In this document: piece by piece, positions 34,811 through 42,670 of the stretch | How the letters are laid out: each line of letters begins with the position of its first letter | Numbering within the stretch: the stretch's first letter is position 1 | NCBI GenBank assembly: GCA_964423615.1 | Contig: CAYRFQ010000020.1 | Span: 1 to 64,000, forward strand | Origin: CAYRFQ01 sp964423615 | GTDB lineage: Bacteria > Planctomycetota > Planctomycetia > Gemmatales > Gemmataceae | Direction of reading: 5' to 3' | Length of the DNA stretch: 64,000 nt | Notes under the pieces: model-generated | The model's input: the letters and a program-made list of their open reading frames with translations, nothing else | The model's database searches: none | Told to the model about the DNA's origin: nothing | Program-made: the position numbers and the translations under genes

Positions 34811-35315
34811 CGAGGACTCCTTTCCTCAAAATTGCGGGAATTGATGCGTGTTGTGTCGTTTCGGGTCAGTACAAACTTCACAACATCAAATTTTCGACCA
34901 CTAGTTTAGCGTGTAACTAGGTTGGTCATGTTCAGTCAAAAAAATGAGTTGCGATCGCTCATCCCAGCGATTTTCGCAACTGAGGAAGATTATAAACCCA
35001 GCCTGTTGAATCTGCCACCGAAAATTACGAATTTGTTGTAAGTGCTTCGGAATAAACAAACAGGGGAAAGAAACAATCACAGGTGACCCAAAAACTCGTA
35101 CCAGATTGTTTCATTCGTACCAGACTGTGACCGTCGTCCACATTGACGCACTTCCTCGCCTACTGTTAATGCTTCTCAACCAAAATTATTCCCCACCCAG
35201 ACTGAACTTGACAAAAAATTCAATTTTCGCAAAAACTCCCCCACATTTTTCCAACCTGTTTGGTTCTAGGTCTCAGATACCCGTGGGAAGCCCCTCGGGC
35301 TTGCAAGGATATGCC
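34811..35315. other. Divergent intergenic region with a bulged hairpin and a direct repeat
   Basis: About 505 AT-rich bases between divergent genes. It holds the bulged hairpin at 34947-34981 and a 14-bp near-direct repeat (TCGTACCAGATTGT at 35096 and TCGTACCAGACTGT at 35115). No gene is supported. Confidence 0.45.
34947..34981. other. Bulged inverted repeat, possible operator or RNA structure
   Basis: AGTTGCGA pairs with TCGCAACT (8 bp) and inside it TCGCT pairs with AGCGA (5 bp) around loop CATCCC, with a 3-nt TTT bulge on one side. It is not next to a stop codon, so a terminator role is unlikely. Confidence 0.5.
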
Positions 35316-36143
35316 ATGAGATTGCCGACGTTTTTTTCGAACCAGTCCTCGCTTACCTTGTTCCGCTGCCTCGCGGCATTAGCTTGGAGTTGGTGCTTGC
35401 TGGCGAGTGGGTGTGGGACCACCAGAACCACAAATACCTCGCGTACCGGGACAGAGCAACTCCTCGTTTCGAATGCCGTGGACGAGGCCATTTCGACCAT
35501 GGATTTCCAAGTCCTGTCCGGAAAAAAAGTCTACTTCGACCCGCAGTATCTCAGCGGCGCCGCCGATAAGGGCTATCTCGTCAGTACCTTACGACAACAC
35601 TTGGCGGCTCACGGGGCCCTGCTCATGGAAGACAGGAAAGAAGCAGACATCATCGTCGAAGCAAGGTGTGGCGGCCTCGGAACTGACCAACACGACCTAC
35701 TGTTCGGCGTGCCCCAGATGCAACTCCCTGCGATTGTCCCGGGAATGCCATCCTTGCTGCCAGAGATTCCTTTGGCCAAAAAGATCGAACAACGCGGCGT
35801 CGCCAAGGTCGCCGTCTTCGCCTTCAACCGGAAAAACGGCAGCCCCGTGTGGCAGTCTGGAGTTGTCAAAAAAGGAAGCACCGCCAACGACTTGTGGGTC
35901 CTCGGAGCCGGTCCATTCCGCCGTGGGACAATCCGAACCCTACCCAGCTTCGCTGGCGACAACATTCCTATCCCATTCTATAACACCGAGAGTGAAGAGG
36001 ACCTCAGCGTTCCTCAAGCATCGACCGCCGTCCACGTCACCGAAGCTGCCGTATGGCAAGACCCGCATTCCTCTCCGTATGGAATCCAGTTGGTCAACCA
36101 GCCACCCAATCAACCTCCTGTGCCGCCAGGACCAGCACAGTAG
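35316..36143 (+). CDS. DUF6655-like lipoprotein
   Basis: A 275-residue lipoprotein with signal peptide ending LLASGC (Cys33 by reading from this start). The mature part has GTEQLLVSNAVDEAISTMDFQ and VLSGKKVYFDPQYL, and an alpha/beta core typical of proteins grouped as DUF6655 in planctomycetes; this family match is from memory and moderate. The C terminus is Pro/Gln-rich (NQPPNQPPVPPGPAQ). The ATG at 35316 is chosen for the AAGGA six bases upstream and the following signal peptide; the frame is open upstream without a better start. Function unknown. Confidence 0.72.
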   Translation: MRLPTFFSNQSSLTLFRCLAALAWSWCLLASGCGTTRTTNTSRTGTEQLLVSNAVDEAISTMDFQVLSGKKVYFDPQYLSGAADKGYLVSTLRQHLAAHGALLMEDRKEADIIVEARCGGLGTDQHDLLFGVPQMQLPAIVPGMPSLLPEIPLAKKIEQRGVAKVAVFAFNRKNGSPVWQSGVVKKGSTANDLWVLGAGPFRRGTIRTLPSFAGDNIPIPFYNTESEEDLSVPQASTAVHVTEAAVWQDPHSSPYGIQLVNQPPNQPPVPPGPAQ

Positions 36144-36197
36144 TGTTCTCCCCTTGCGCTCTACTGTCTGAGTGACTCAAGCTCGAAAACGCCATAC

Positions 36198-36224
36198 AAA
36201 AAAGCCTGGCTCTTTCGCCAGGCT
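36198..36224 (-). terminator. Intrinsic terminator of the kai locus
   Basis: On the minus strand, directly after the kaiC stop: an 8-bp perfect stem AGCCTGGC/GCCAGGCT with loop GAAAGA, then a run of T. This is a clear intrinsic terminator at the 3' end of the downstream kaiBC module. Confidence 0.9.
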
Positions 36225-36225
36225 C

Positions 36226-37719
36226 CTACACATTGGAGGCGTTTTCCTCCGTGAAAGACGAGGGAAGCCCCAGAAGGATATTCGGAACGTTCTCGAAGGG
36301 CTCCTTAATGTGAAGCCCCCTGTCGTCGATGGTGAACTCGCGAACGTTCTTGTCGTGCTGGGAGCCTCGCATCTTGATGATCACAATGGCCCGCCGCAGA
36401 GACGCCTTCACTTCCACATACCGTAACAAGATGATCGCATCGGTGATCGTCGAAATGTGTGTCTCGGTGATCGAATCGCCTCCGGAAATCCGAGGACTCG
36501 TGCACGTGAACAAACTGCAGATTTGTTGCTTCTTGACGTAAGACGTGAGCGATATCACAAACTCTCGAAAGTTGCGAGTGTGTCCAATACGCTCCAAGGC
36601 GGACACGCTATCGATGACAAGCCGGTCAGGTTGGAAGACTTCGATTTCCTTGCGAATCGCATAAAGGTGAGTCTCCAGACCAAAGGATTCAGGATATCGA
36701 CACGACAACCGCAGAAGACCCTGTGCGACCCAACCCTGAAAGTCAACACCCCAACTCGTGGCATTCCGGATCAGCTGCGGCGTCGATTCCTCGAAACCCA
36801 AAAACAGCACACGCTCTCCGTTGCGGCACCCCTCGGCGGCGAACGTGGAGCACATCAAGGTCTTGCCTCCTCCCGTTGGTCCGCTGACGAGAATCACCGA
36901 ATCTCGGAACAACCCACCACCTGCCATTTCGTCCAATTCCAACGTACCGAAACTGATCCGTTCCAAAGACGATGCCTGGTCGAGTTCGGCTCCCGAAAGT
37001 GGGTTGATGACGATTCCGTGATCACTGATCGTGAACGGAAATTCGTTCGGGCGGTGGATGTCACCCCGGAGTTTGTGCACTTGAATCGTGCGCCGGACTC
37101 GCTCCTCCACAAGGATCTGCCTCAAGACCACGACACAATCCGAGACAAACTCTTCGATCCCAAGTCGCGAAAGAGGCCCGTATTCTTCCAACCGTTCGGC
37201 CGTCACCACCGACGTTACCTTGTTCTTCCGCAACGTCCGAACGATTCGGAATACTTCACGTCGGATGGCTGTGGGGTTCCCAAATTGTTCGAATAACCCC
37301 CCAAGAGAATCCAGAACGACAAACTGGGCTCCTATTTCCGAAATGGCATCCTTGATCTGAGCAATGATTCCCGAAAGATCGTAGGGACCAATTTCCCCAA
37401 TCAGTTCTTCCTGCGGAGACGCATCGAGGATCACGACACGCTTTTCGGCTATGAGCTTGTTTAGTTCCCAACCCATCCGAGCAACGTTGGCGACGATGTC
37501 TTCCGGAAGCTCCTCGAATGTGACAAAAATACCAGGACGATTGTACTGAATGACCGAACGGTACAACAATTCCAACGAGAAGAGGGTCTTGCCCGAACCC
37601 GAAGTCCCCACAACCAGGGTCGTCCTCCCCTTGACAAGTCCACCGATACTGATGTGTTCGAAACCTTCAACGCCCGTCTCGATTCGCGGCAGGCCAAGTG
37701 GTTGGTCTGGTTGGTGCAT
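36226..37719 (-). CDS. kaiC: KaiC-family ATPase/autokinase (module 2, Ser-Thr phosphosite)
   Basis: A 497-residue double RecA-fold KaiC. CI has Walker A GTSGSGKT (38-45), the catalytic acid pair TFEEL (Glu69-Glu70) and FVSDCVVVLR. CII has Walker A GPTGGGKT (280-287) and GFEES (Glu310-Glu311). The phosphosite loop reads SITETHISTITD: Ser423-Thr424 correspond to Ser431-Thr432 of S. elongatus KaiC and Thr418 to Thr426, so autophosphorylation is plausible. The C-terminal tail after the A-loop (NVPNILLGLPSSF) is only about eight residues versus about 22 in S. elongatus, where it docks KaiA. It follows a divergent kaiB-like gene and ends at a terminator. Start ATG follows GAGACAG. Confidence 0.93.
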   Translation of the reverse strand: MHQPDQPLGLPRIETGVEGFEHISIGGLVKGRTTLVVGTSGSGKTLFSLELLYRSVIQYNRPGIFVTFEELPEDIVANVARMGWELNKLIAEKRVVILDASPQEELIGEIGPYDLSGIIAQIKDAISEIGAQFVVLDSLGGLFEQFGNPTAIRREVFRIVRTLRKNKVTSVVTAERLEEYGPLSRLGIEEFVSDCVVVLRQILVEERVRRTIQVHKLRGDIHRPNEFPFTISDHGIVINPLSGAELDQASSLERISFGTLELDEMAGGGLFRDSVILVSGPTGGGKTLMCSTFAAEGCRNGERVLFLGFEESTPQLIRNATSWGVDFQGWVAQGLLRLSCRYPESFGLETHLYAIRKEIEVFQPDRLVIDSVSALERIGHTRNFREFVISLTSYVKKQQICSLFTCTSPRISGGDSITETHISTITDAIILLRYVEVKASLRRAIVIIKMRGSQHDKNVREFTIDDRGLHIKEPFENVPNILLGLPSSFTEENASNV

Positions 37720-37911
37720 TGATTCTGTCTCAGTTATTCGTCTCGCTACTGTTCAGATTCTCTCTTTTGTACTTCTGGGCGAAGCGAATGCCACGATGGA
37801 GCAACCCGTCGATTGATTCCAGCGAGCCCAAGCCCGGCAAGGTCTACCCGGAGAGCTCAAGAACTTCGTTCGTTGCGGTGTTCCGAAGTCACTGCCTTCC
37901 AATCCGAGGGA

Positions 37912-38217
37912 TCACTCGCTCGGCCCGTCATCGCCTTCGTATTTTGGATATCCAAGGCCGAGATTCAGGGCGAAGGTTTCCATATCACCCAAGTCCCCCA
38001 CGATCTTGACCTCCGGATCGGGAGCATACTTGACCAACATCGGCGTGGCAATAATTCGGTTTTCTCTCGCGATCCTTGGATCCCGGAGGATGTCGATGAC
38101 TTCAATCGTATGGCGGTCGTAGAGCAAGATCTGACAGGCATTCGAAAGGTTCACAAAGGCACGTTGCGCCAAGTCTGTGTTGCCAGCCACATAGAGCTTG
38201 AATTTGTAGATTTCCAC
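37912..38217 (-). CDS. kaiB: Divergent KaiB-family protein (module 2)
   Basis: A 101-residue thioredoxin-like KaiB homologue: YKFKLYVAGNTDLAQRAFVNL and TIEVIDILRDPRIARENRIIATP are characteristic. The fold-switch region differs from canonical KaiB: YAPDPEVK replaces LPPPxR, and the block normally GDLSNxEKVLxGLDL reads GDLGDMETFALNLGLG. It lies 192 bases before kaiC in the same direction, so the pair is probably one operon. Start GTG at 38217 is taken, with GGGGAAAG five bases ahead; a TTG one codon further 5' is possible. Cognate partner of the downstream KaiC by position; binding is inferred. Confidence 0.85.
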   Translation of the reverse strand: MEIYKFKLYVAGNTDLAQRAFVNLSNACQILLYDRHTIEVIDILRDPRIARENRIIATPMLVKYAPDPEVKIVGDLGDMETFALNLGLGYPKYEGDDGPSE

Positions 38218-38442
38218 CAAGACTTTCCCCGAGAAAAGCCGGTCCCGCTTTTGGCCCGAGTCCTTTCACGTTGCCAAAAGGCCTTTGCAAAAGATAACGG
38301 GACAGCCCCGAATCCCTTCGCGTTGGCTTGACTGACGGGTAAGTAGGTGTCGCCTTTCCGTCCACGAAAGGCCACGGTCTTCGGTCAGGTTTATCCCCCT
38401 CTTGGTCATTGGATAAACGGCCGACAATAGAGAGCAACAAGA

Positions 38443-39933
38443 TCATCTCGCGACGTGTTGTGCCAGCAAAGCCGCGAGTTTGGAATAATCCAGGGGTTTG
38501 ACAAGGTGGGCATCGAAACCCGATGCGAAAGCCTTTTCTCGGTCGTCGGCACGCCCATAACCAGTCACCGCCAGAAGAACGACTTCATCCGGCCCGATGA
38601 CTTCGCGGGTCCGCTTCGCAACTTCGTAACCGTTCAGTCCAGGAAGACCGATATCGACGATGGCAACACTAGGACGCAGATCCAATAATTGAGAAAGCGC
38701 TGTGTGTCCGTCCTCCGCTTCGGTCACGCAATACCCGTCAAGTTCTAACAGGGTCTTGAGCATCAACCGAGTGTCACCATTATCTTCGACCACCAAGACA
38801 CTTTTGTTCGATTTGTCCTTGTTGTCCTCGTCAAATGTCACCTCCTGCGCGACCGCACCACTTCGACAACGCGGTAAGGTCACGACGAATTCACTTCCCT
38901 TGTTGACTCCTTCGCTGTGGGCCCTGATCGTCCCGCCGTGCAAATCCACGAGCATCTTCGCCAGTGCCAGACCAACTCCGAGCCCTCCTTCCGAACGAGC
39001 CAAGTGTTGGTGCCCTTGAACGAATGGTTCGAAGATCGTCGACAACAAATCAGCAGGGATGCCGACACCCTCGTCCCGCACTTTGAGGATCACACGATGC
39101 CGGTCGCTAGAAAGGTTGACAAGGATTTGACTGCCCGATGGACTGTATTTGATGGCGTTGGTCAGGAGGTTGACAACGATCTGTTGAAGCCGGGTCCCAT
39201 CTCCAAACGACAAAGCCCGATCCCGTGGCCCATGGTCGAACTTGACCAGGTAGTTTCCCTTGGTGATGGCCGGCTCCATCACACCCAAAGCATCGCGAAC
39301 AAGCCTGACCAAATCAACGGGCTCTTTTTGCAGATGAATCTTACCCTGCGAAATGCGGGTCACGTCCAGAAGGTCATCGAGCATTCGCTTGACGTGACCA
39401 AGTTGGTTTCGGGCCACGCTGGCAGCTCGGTCGCGAAGCTCGATCGTTGCTTGGCTGTTCCGAAGTGCCGAAAAGGCATACTCGATGGCAGCCAATGGGT
39501 TTCGTAACTCGTGGGAGAGCATCGCCAGGAATTCATCCCGACGGCGGACCTCTTCGCGAGCTTGGACCGTGTCGCGCTTGTGGCGGGTGACGTCGCGAAT
39601 GTTCAAAATGAACGCGACCTCGTCTTGCCAATCGACCTCGCGAATCCGTAGCTCCACCGTCCGCACTGTTTGGTCCTGGGCGACGACATTGACTTCCGTC
39701 ACGCTGTCCAGAGCGATAGGAACACCAAACATCTCACCCCGAAGGTCACCCCCGTTACGACCAAGGAGGAACTCGGACGCCGGGTTGGTTGCGACAATTC
39801 GCCCATCTCTGTCGAGGAATAAAAACCCATCCGTACTGCCAGAAACGACAGCGTCGAAACGCGCTTCTGCGATTCGAACTCTTTCCAAGGGGTCTTCAGA
39901 ACGAGACAATAATAAACCATCGTTGTTGGACAC
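38443..39933 (-). CDS. PAS-domain hybrid histidine kinase with C-terminal receiver
   Basis: A 496-residue soluble hybrid kinase between the two kaiBC modules. A PAS domain (about 20-130, ARFDAVVSGSTDGFLFLDRDG) is followed by the dimerisation helix with FLAMLSHELRNPLAAI (phospho-His in SHE), the ATPase domain (LLTNAIKYSPSG; RDEGVGIP; GGLGVGLAL) and a receiver domain with phospho-Asp in IVDIGLPG and the conserved Lys in HLVKPLD. No DNA-binding output domain is present. Position suggests it reads or relays Kai output, as SasA/CikA do in cyanobacteria, but it has no KaiB-like sensor domain. Start GTG at 39933 is chosen for GGAAAGG upstream; TTG at 39975 is possible. Confidence 0.88.
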   Translation of the reverse strand: MSNNDGLLLSRSEDPLERVRIAEARFDAVVSGSTDGFLFLDRDGRIVATNPASEFLLGRNGGDLRGEMFGVPIALDSVTEVNVVAQDQTVRTVELRIREVDWQDEVAFILNIRDVTRHKRDTVQAREEVRRRDEFLAMLSHELRNPLAAIEYAFSALRNSQATIELRDRAASVARNQLGHVKRMLDDLLDVTRISQGKIHLQKEPVDLVRLVRDALGVMEPAITKGNYLVKFDHGPRDRALSFGDGTRLQQIVVNLLTNAIKYSPSGSQILVNLSSDRHRVILKVRDEGVGIPADLLSTIFEPFVQGHQHLARSEGGLGVGLALAKMLVDLHGGTIRAHSEGVNKGSEFVVTLPRCRSGAVAQEVTFDEDNKDKSNKSVLVVEDNGDTRLMLKTLLELDGYCVTEAEDGHTALSQLLDLRPSVAIVDIGLPGLNGYEVAKRTREVIGPDEVVLLAVTGYGRADDREKAFASGFDAHLVKPLDYSKLAALLAQHVAR

Positions 39934-40104
39934 GTTGGACGCCTTTCCGTGGCGGCTAGTCGCTCCGCTCCCCAACGCCCTCCATCAACTAAAAAGTCGA
40001 CTTCCGTCAGGTTGCTTCGCAGAAAGTTATTCTTCGTTGCTTCGTGTGTTTAAAGGGTTGTCGGGAGCTAACCAACGAATGGTCGAAACACAGATCCGAT
40101 GGTC

Positions 40105-40140
40105 GGCTTAGAACGGTTCACGTTTCTATTGGGTACGAGC
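40105..40140. repeat. Dispersed repeat, short fragment (copy G)
   Basis: CACGTTTCTATTGGGTACGA matches CACGCTTCTATTGGGTATGG at 56180-56199 with three changes. The flanks share less. Confidence 0.4.
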
Positions 40141-40556
40141 CATGAAAGCACGTCTGGCGTGTCCTCATGACTTTAGGTACATGCCTCCCGTGTACCTTTT
40201 CATTCCCTCAGGTGTAACCAAAGCAATCGAGAAACCCTTTAAATGGTCCAAACTGGAATCAACACGTCTCTACCTTCCTTGGTAACGACTTGCGTTCCTG
40301 TGGAATAGTTCCAATCAACTCTGTTGTTTGATTGTGAACATCATTAGTCACCGAAGCCAACAATTTCCACCGCAAAAGGAGGTCCTTCAAAAAATCTTGG
40401 AAAGCTGGTCGTGAAATCCGTCGATCACCGACTTTCGTCCTGGAAGGAATCCACCTTGGCTGCATCGTAACATGGCCAAGCCAGTCTATCCTCAGAAACT
40501 TTTTTGGAATCTGAAATCTTTTCCTGTGCCCTTTTTCCGGACCACAGTTTAGAAAA

Positions 40557-40670
40557 ATTCACACTTGTATTGAGTACGGTTTTTCGTTTTCAAAGTCCTT
40601 CACCCCGCTTGGTTAGTCGGCTAAACAAGTGTCGTGCTTTCGATTCTCCGCCCCGAAGGGGACTGCGCGA
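40557..40670. repeat. Dispersed repeat, left-half copy C
   Basis: Shares TTTTTCG, TTCAAAGTCCTTC, AGTCGGCTAAACAA and CCCCGAAGGGG in order with 56175-56280 and 8-32. Lies just past the stop of the upstream kaiC, so its hairpin could also act as a terminator. Confidence 0.7.
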
Positions 40671-40715
40671 CGGCTCCAGTGGCCCTGAAACATACATTTC
40701 AAACCGAATTGGAGT

Positions 40716-42212
40716 TTAGATAATGTCTTCGATGCGATCCTCGAAGGATCGGTAAACCGGATTCCCTGACAAAACCCCGGTAATGTTTCGAAATGGACGA
40801 CCGATATGCATCCCACCCGAGTCAATCGTGAACTCGCGGATCTCCTTGTCGTGTTGACTCCCACGCATCTTCAAAACAGTAAGGCCTCGGCGGACTTCTC
40901 CAGGAAGTTCGACATACCTGAGGAGAATGATCGAATCAGCAATCGACGAAATGTGTCCTTCGGTAACGCTGCTGCCTCCCATCAGATTGGGAGTAGTAAG
41001 GGTCAACAGGGACGTCACTTGACGCTCCTTGAGCAGGCCAGTCAAGGCTATCACGAATTCTCGGAACGTCTTGTGCGTGGAAATCCGTTCCAGCGCCGAG
41101 AGGCTATCAATGATCAGTCGTTGGGGTTGGTAATTATCGATATGTTTTCGTATGGCGAGCAGATGATCTTCCAGGTTCGACGATTCGGGATATCCACAAA
41201 CGACCCGCAACTTCCCTTCCGCTTCGAAGCCTTCAAAATCGACACCCCACCCAGTGGCGTTTCGAACAAGTTGATCCTGACTTTCTTCGTACCCGAACAG
41301 AAGGGTTCGGTCACCCGAGGAAATCCCACCTTTGGCGAACTCCGCCGTCGCCAACGTTTTGCCGCAACCCGTCGCACCCGTGATGAGAATGATCGATCCT
41401 TCGAAAAAACCACCACCGCACAGTTTGTCGAGTTCTTGAACGCCGGACGTGATTCTGTCCGATAAAGACTGTTGCGTCAAACGCATCTCCGAGAGTGGAA
41501 TCACAATGAAACCGTCCTCCGAAGAGATACTGAAGGGAAACTCTCCCTTTTGGTGCGACGCTCCTCGGAACTTGAGGATCTCCACCGTCCGGCGGCGTTT
41601 CTCTTCCTCAAGTCGGTTGCGAAGGATGATGACGTTGTCGGCTATGAAATCTTCGAATCCAAATCGAGCCGTGTCACTGCTCTCGATGAGCCTCTCGGCC
41701 GTGATGATCGACGTCACCTTCATGGCCCGGAGGGCTTCGGCCACCCGATGAAGTTCGTGTCGGACTGTCTGTTGCTCGCGGAACCGAGCAATGACAGACG
41801 AAATCGAGTCGAGCACCACACGCTTGGCCTTGACTTTCCGGACGGCGGCTTCGATCCGGGTCACCAACCCTCCGAACTCATAAGGCCCTGACACCGTCGT
41901 GGGAGGATCACTCGGCTGTAACGACGCATCCACGAAAGCCCATTGTTTGTCGGCTTCCCACTGCTCGATGTCCCAGCCAAACGTCCCCATATACCTTCGC
42001 AGACGCACGGGATGATCTTCGAACGTGACGAACACCCCACCCGCGCCGGCCTCCCGGATCCCGCCCGCCAGGAAGTGAACGCCAAACACCGTCTTCCCGC
42101 TTCCCGGTGTGCCAGCCACCAGAGTAGCTGACCCAGCCGGCAGACCGCCCTGGGCGACGAGGTCGAATCCAGGAAGATACGTTTCGACCTTTTCGATTTG
42201 TGTGATAGCCAT
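40716..42212 (-). CDS. kaiC: KaiC-family ATPase/autokinase (module 1, Ser-Ser phosphosite)
   Basis: A 498-residue double-domain KaiC. CI has Walker A GTPGSGKT (34-41) and TFEDH, where the second glutamate of the usual EE pair is Asp66. CII has Walker A GATGCGKT (279-286) and GYEES (Glu309-Glu310). The phosphosite loop reads SVTEGHISSIAD, so Ser422-Ser423 occupy the Ser431-Thr432 positions, a pair reported for KaiC2-type proteins. The A-loop is NITGVLSGNPVYR and the tail is about ten residues, shorter than in S. elongatus KaiC; no coiled-coil extension is present. It follows kaiB by 90 bases. Functional class is inferred from motifs. Confidence 0.92.
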   Translation of the reverse strand: MAITQIEKVETYLPGFDLVAQGGLPAGSATLVAGTPGSGKTVFGVHFLAGGIREAGAGGVFVTFEDHPVRLRRYMGTFGWDIEQWEADKQWAFVDASLQPSDPPTTVSGPYEFGGLVTRIEAAVRKVKAKRVVLDSISSVIARFREQQTVRHELHRVAEALRAMKVTSIITAERLIESSDTARFGFEDFIADNVIILRNRLEEEKRRRTVEILKFRGASHQKGEFPFSISSEDGFIVIPLSEMRLTQQSLSDRITSGVQELDKLCGGGFFEGSIILITGATGCGKTLATAEFAKGGISSGDRTLLFGYEESQDQLVRNATGWGVDFEGFEAEGKLRVVCGYPESSNLEDHLLAIRKHIDNYQPQRLIIDSLSALERISTHKTFREFVIALTGLLKERQVTSLLTLTTPNLMGGSSVTEGHISSIADSIILLRYVELPGEVRRGLTVLKMRGSQHDKEIREFTIDSGGMHIGRPFRNITGVLSGNPVYRSFEDRIEDII

Positions 42213-42302
42213 GTCTTCTCGTTGCTATGTTTCTTTCCACTGGCAAACTGCCGGGAAGTGTGCCGTTCCTCACTGTTTCTCTTTTGGGTTCCTTAATCGC
42301 CG

Positions 42303-42611
42303 TCAATCTTTCGAGGCCCGAGAGCGAGAAACTGGACGAAGGTCCAACCCAACAAGGACCTTTTCCGTGTTCGACAGATCGCCAACGACTTGGCGAAGGG
42401 GAGGTGGGAGTTCTTTCACAACTGCCGGAGTCGCGAAGATGCGTTCGTCCTCAGCTAACTGAGGCCGTTCCAATATGTCGATAACTTCCATCGAGAAAGT
42501 TCCTCCAAGGTCCTCTTCACAAATCCGGGCCAGGTTCTCGATAGCACGCTCAGACAGGGCATTTTTCCCCGTGACATAGAGCTTCAGCACGTATCGTTCG
42601 GTCGCGTTCAT
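42303..42611 (-). CDS. kaiB: Canonical KaiB
   Basis: A 102-residue KaiB that matches cyanobacterial KaiB closely: YVLKLYVTGKNALSERAIEN, VIDILERPQLAEDERIFATP, LPPPLRQVVGDLSNTEKVLV and GLDL. The prolines and the Gly/Asp of GLDL that matter for fold switching in known KaiB are all kept. The conserved KaiC-binding surface is therefore probably functional. It lies between the KaiA-like gene and kaiC on the minus strand, 59 bases after the former. AGGGAAG precedes the ATG. Confidence 0.93.
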   Translation of the reverse strand: MNATERYVLKLYVTGKNALSERAIENLARICEEDLGGTFSMEVIDILERPQLAEDERIFATPAVVKELPPPLRQVVGDLSNTEKVLVGLDLRPVSRSRASKD

Positions 42612-42670
42612 GAGCTTCCCTATGGTGCGGCGCTGACTCGCCTCCGCCCGTTTCCGGTGGGGAAGGAAGT

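Larger units (their letters stand above)
39934..40715. other. Long intergenic region between the kai modules, with dispersed repeats
   Basis: About 780 bases after the upstream kaiC stop and before the kinase start. It carries repeat fragments at 40105-40140 and 40557-40670. The kinase promoter should lie at its left end on the minus strand. No gene seen. It probably separates two transcripts. Confidence 0.5.

Noticed and set aside
38102..38446. 114-codon frame between kaiB and the kinase, minus strand
   Set aside because: Overlaps kaiB in another frame, low-complexity composition, and no ribosome site that fits.
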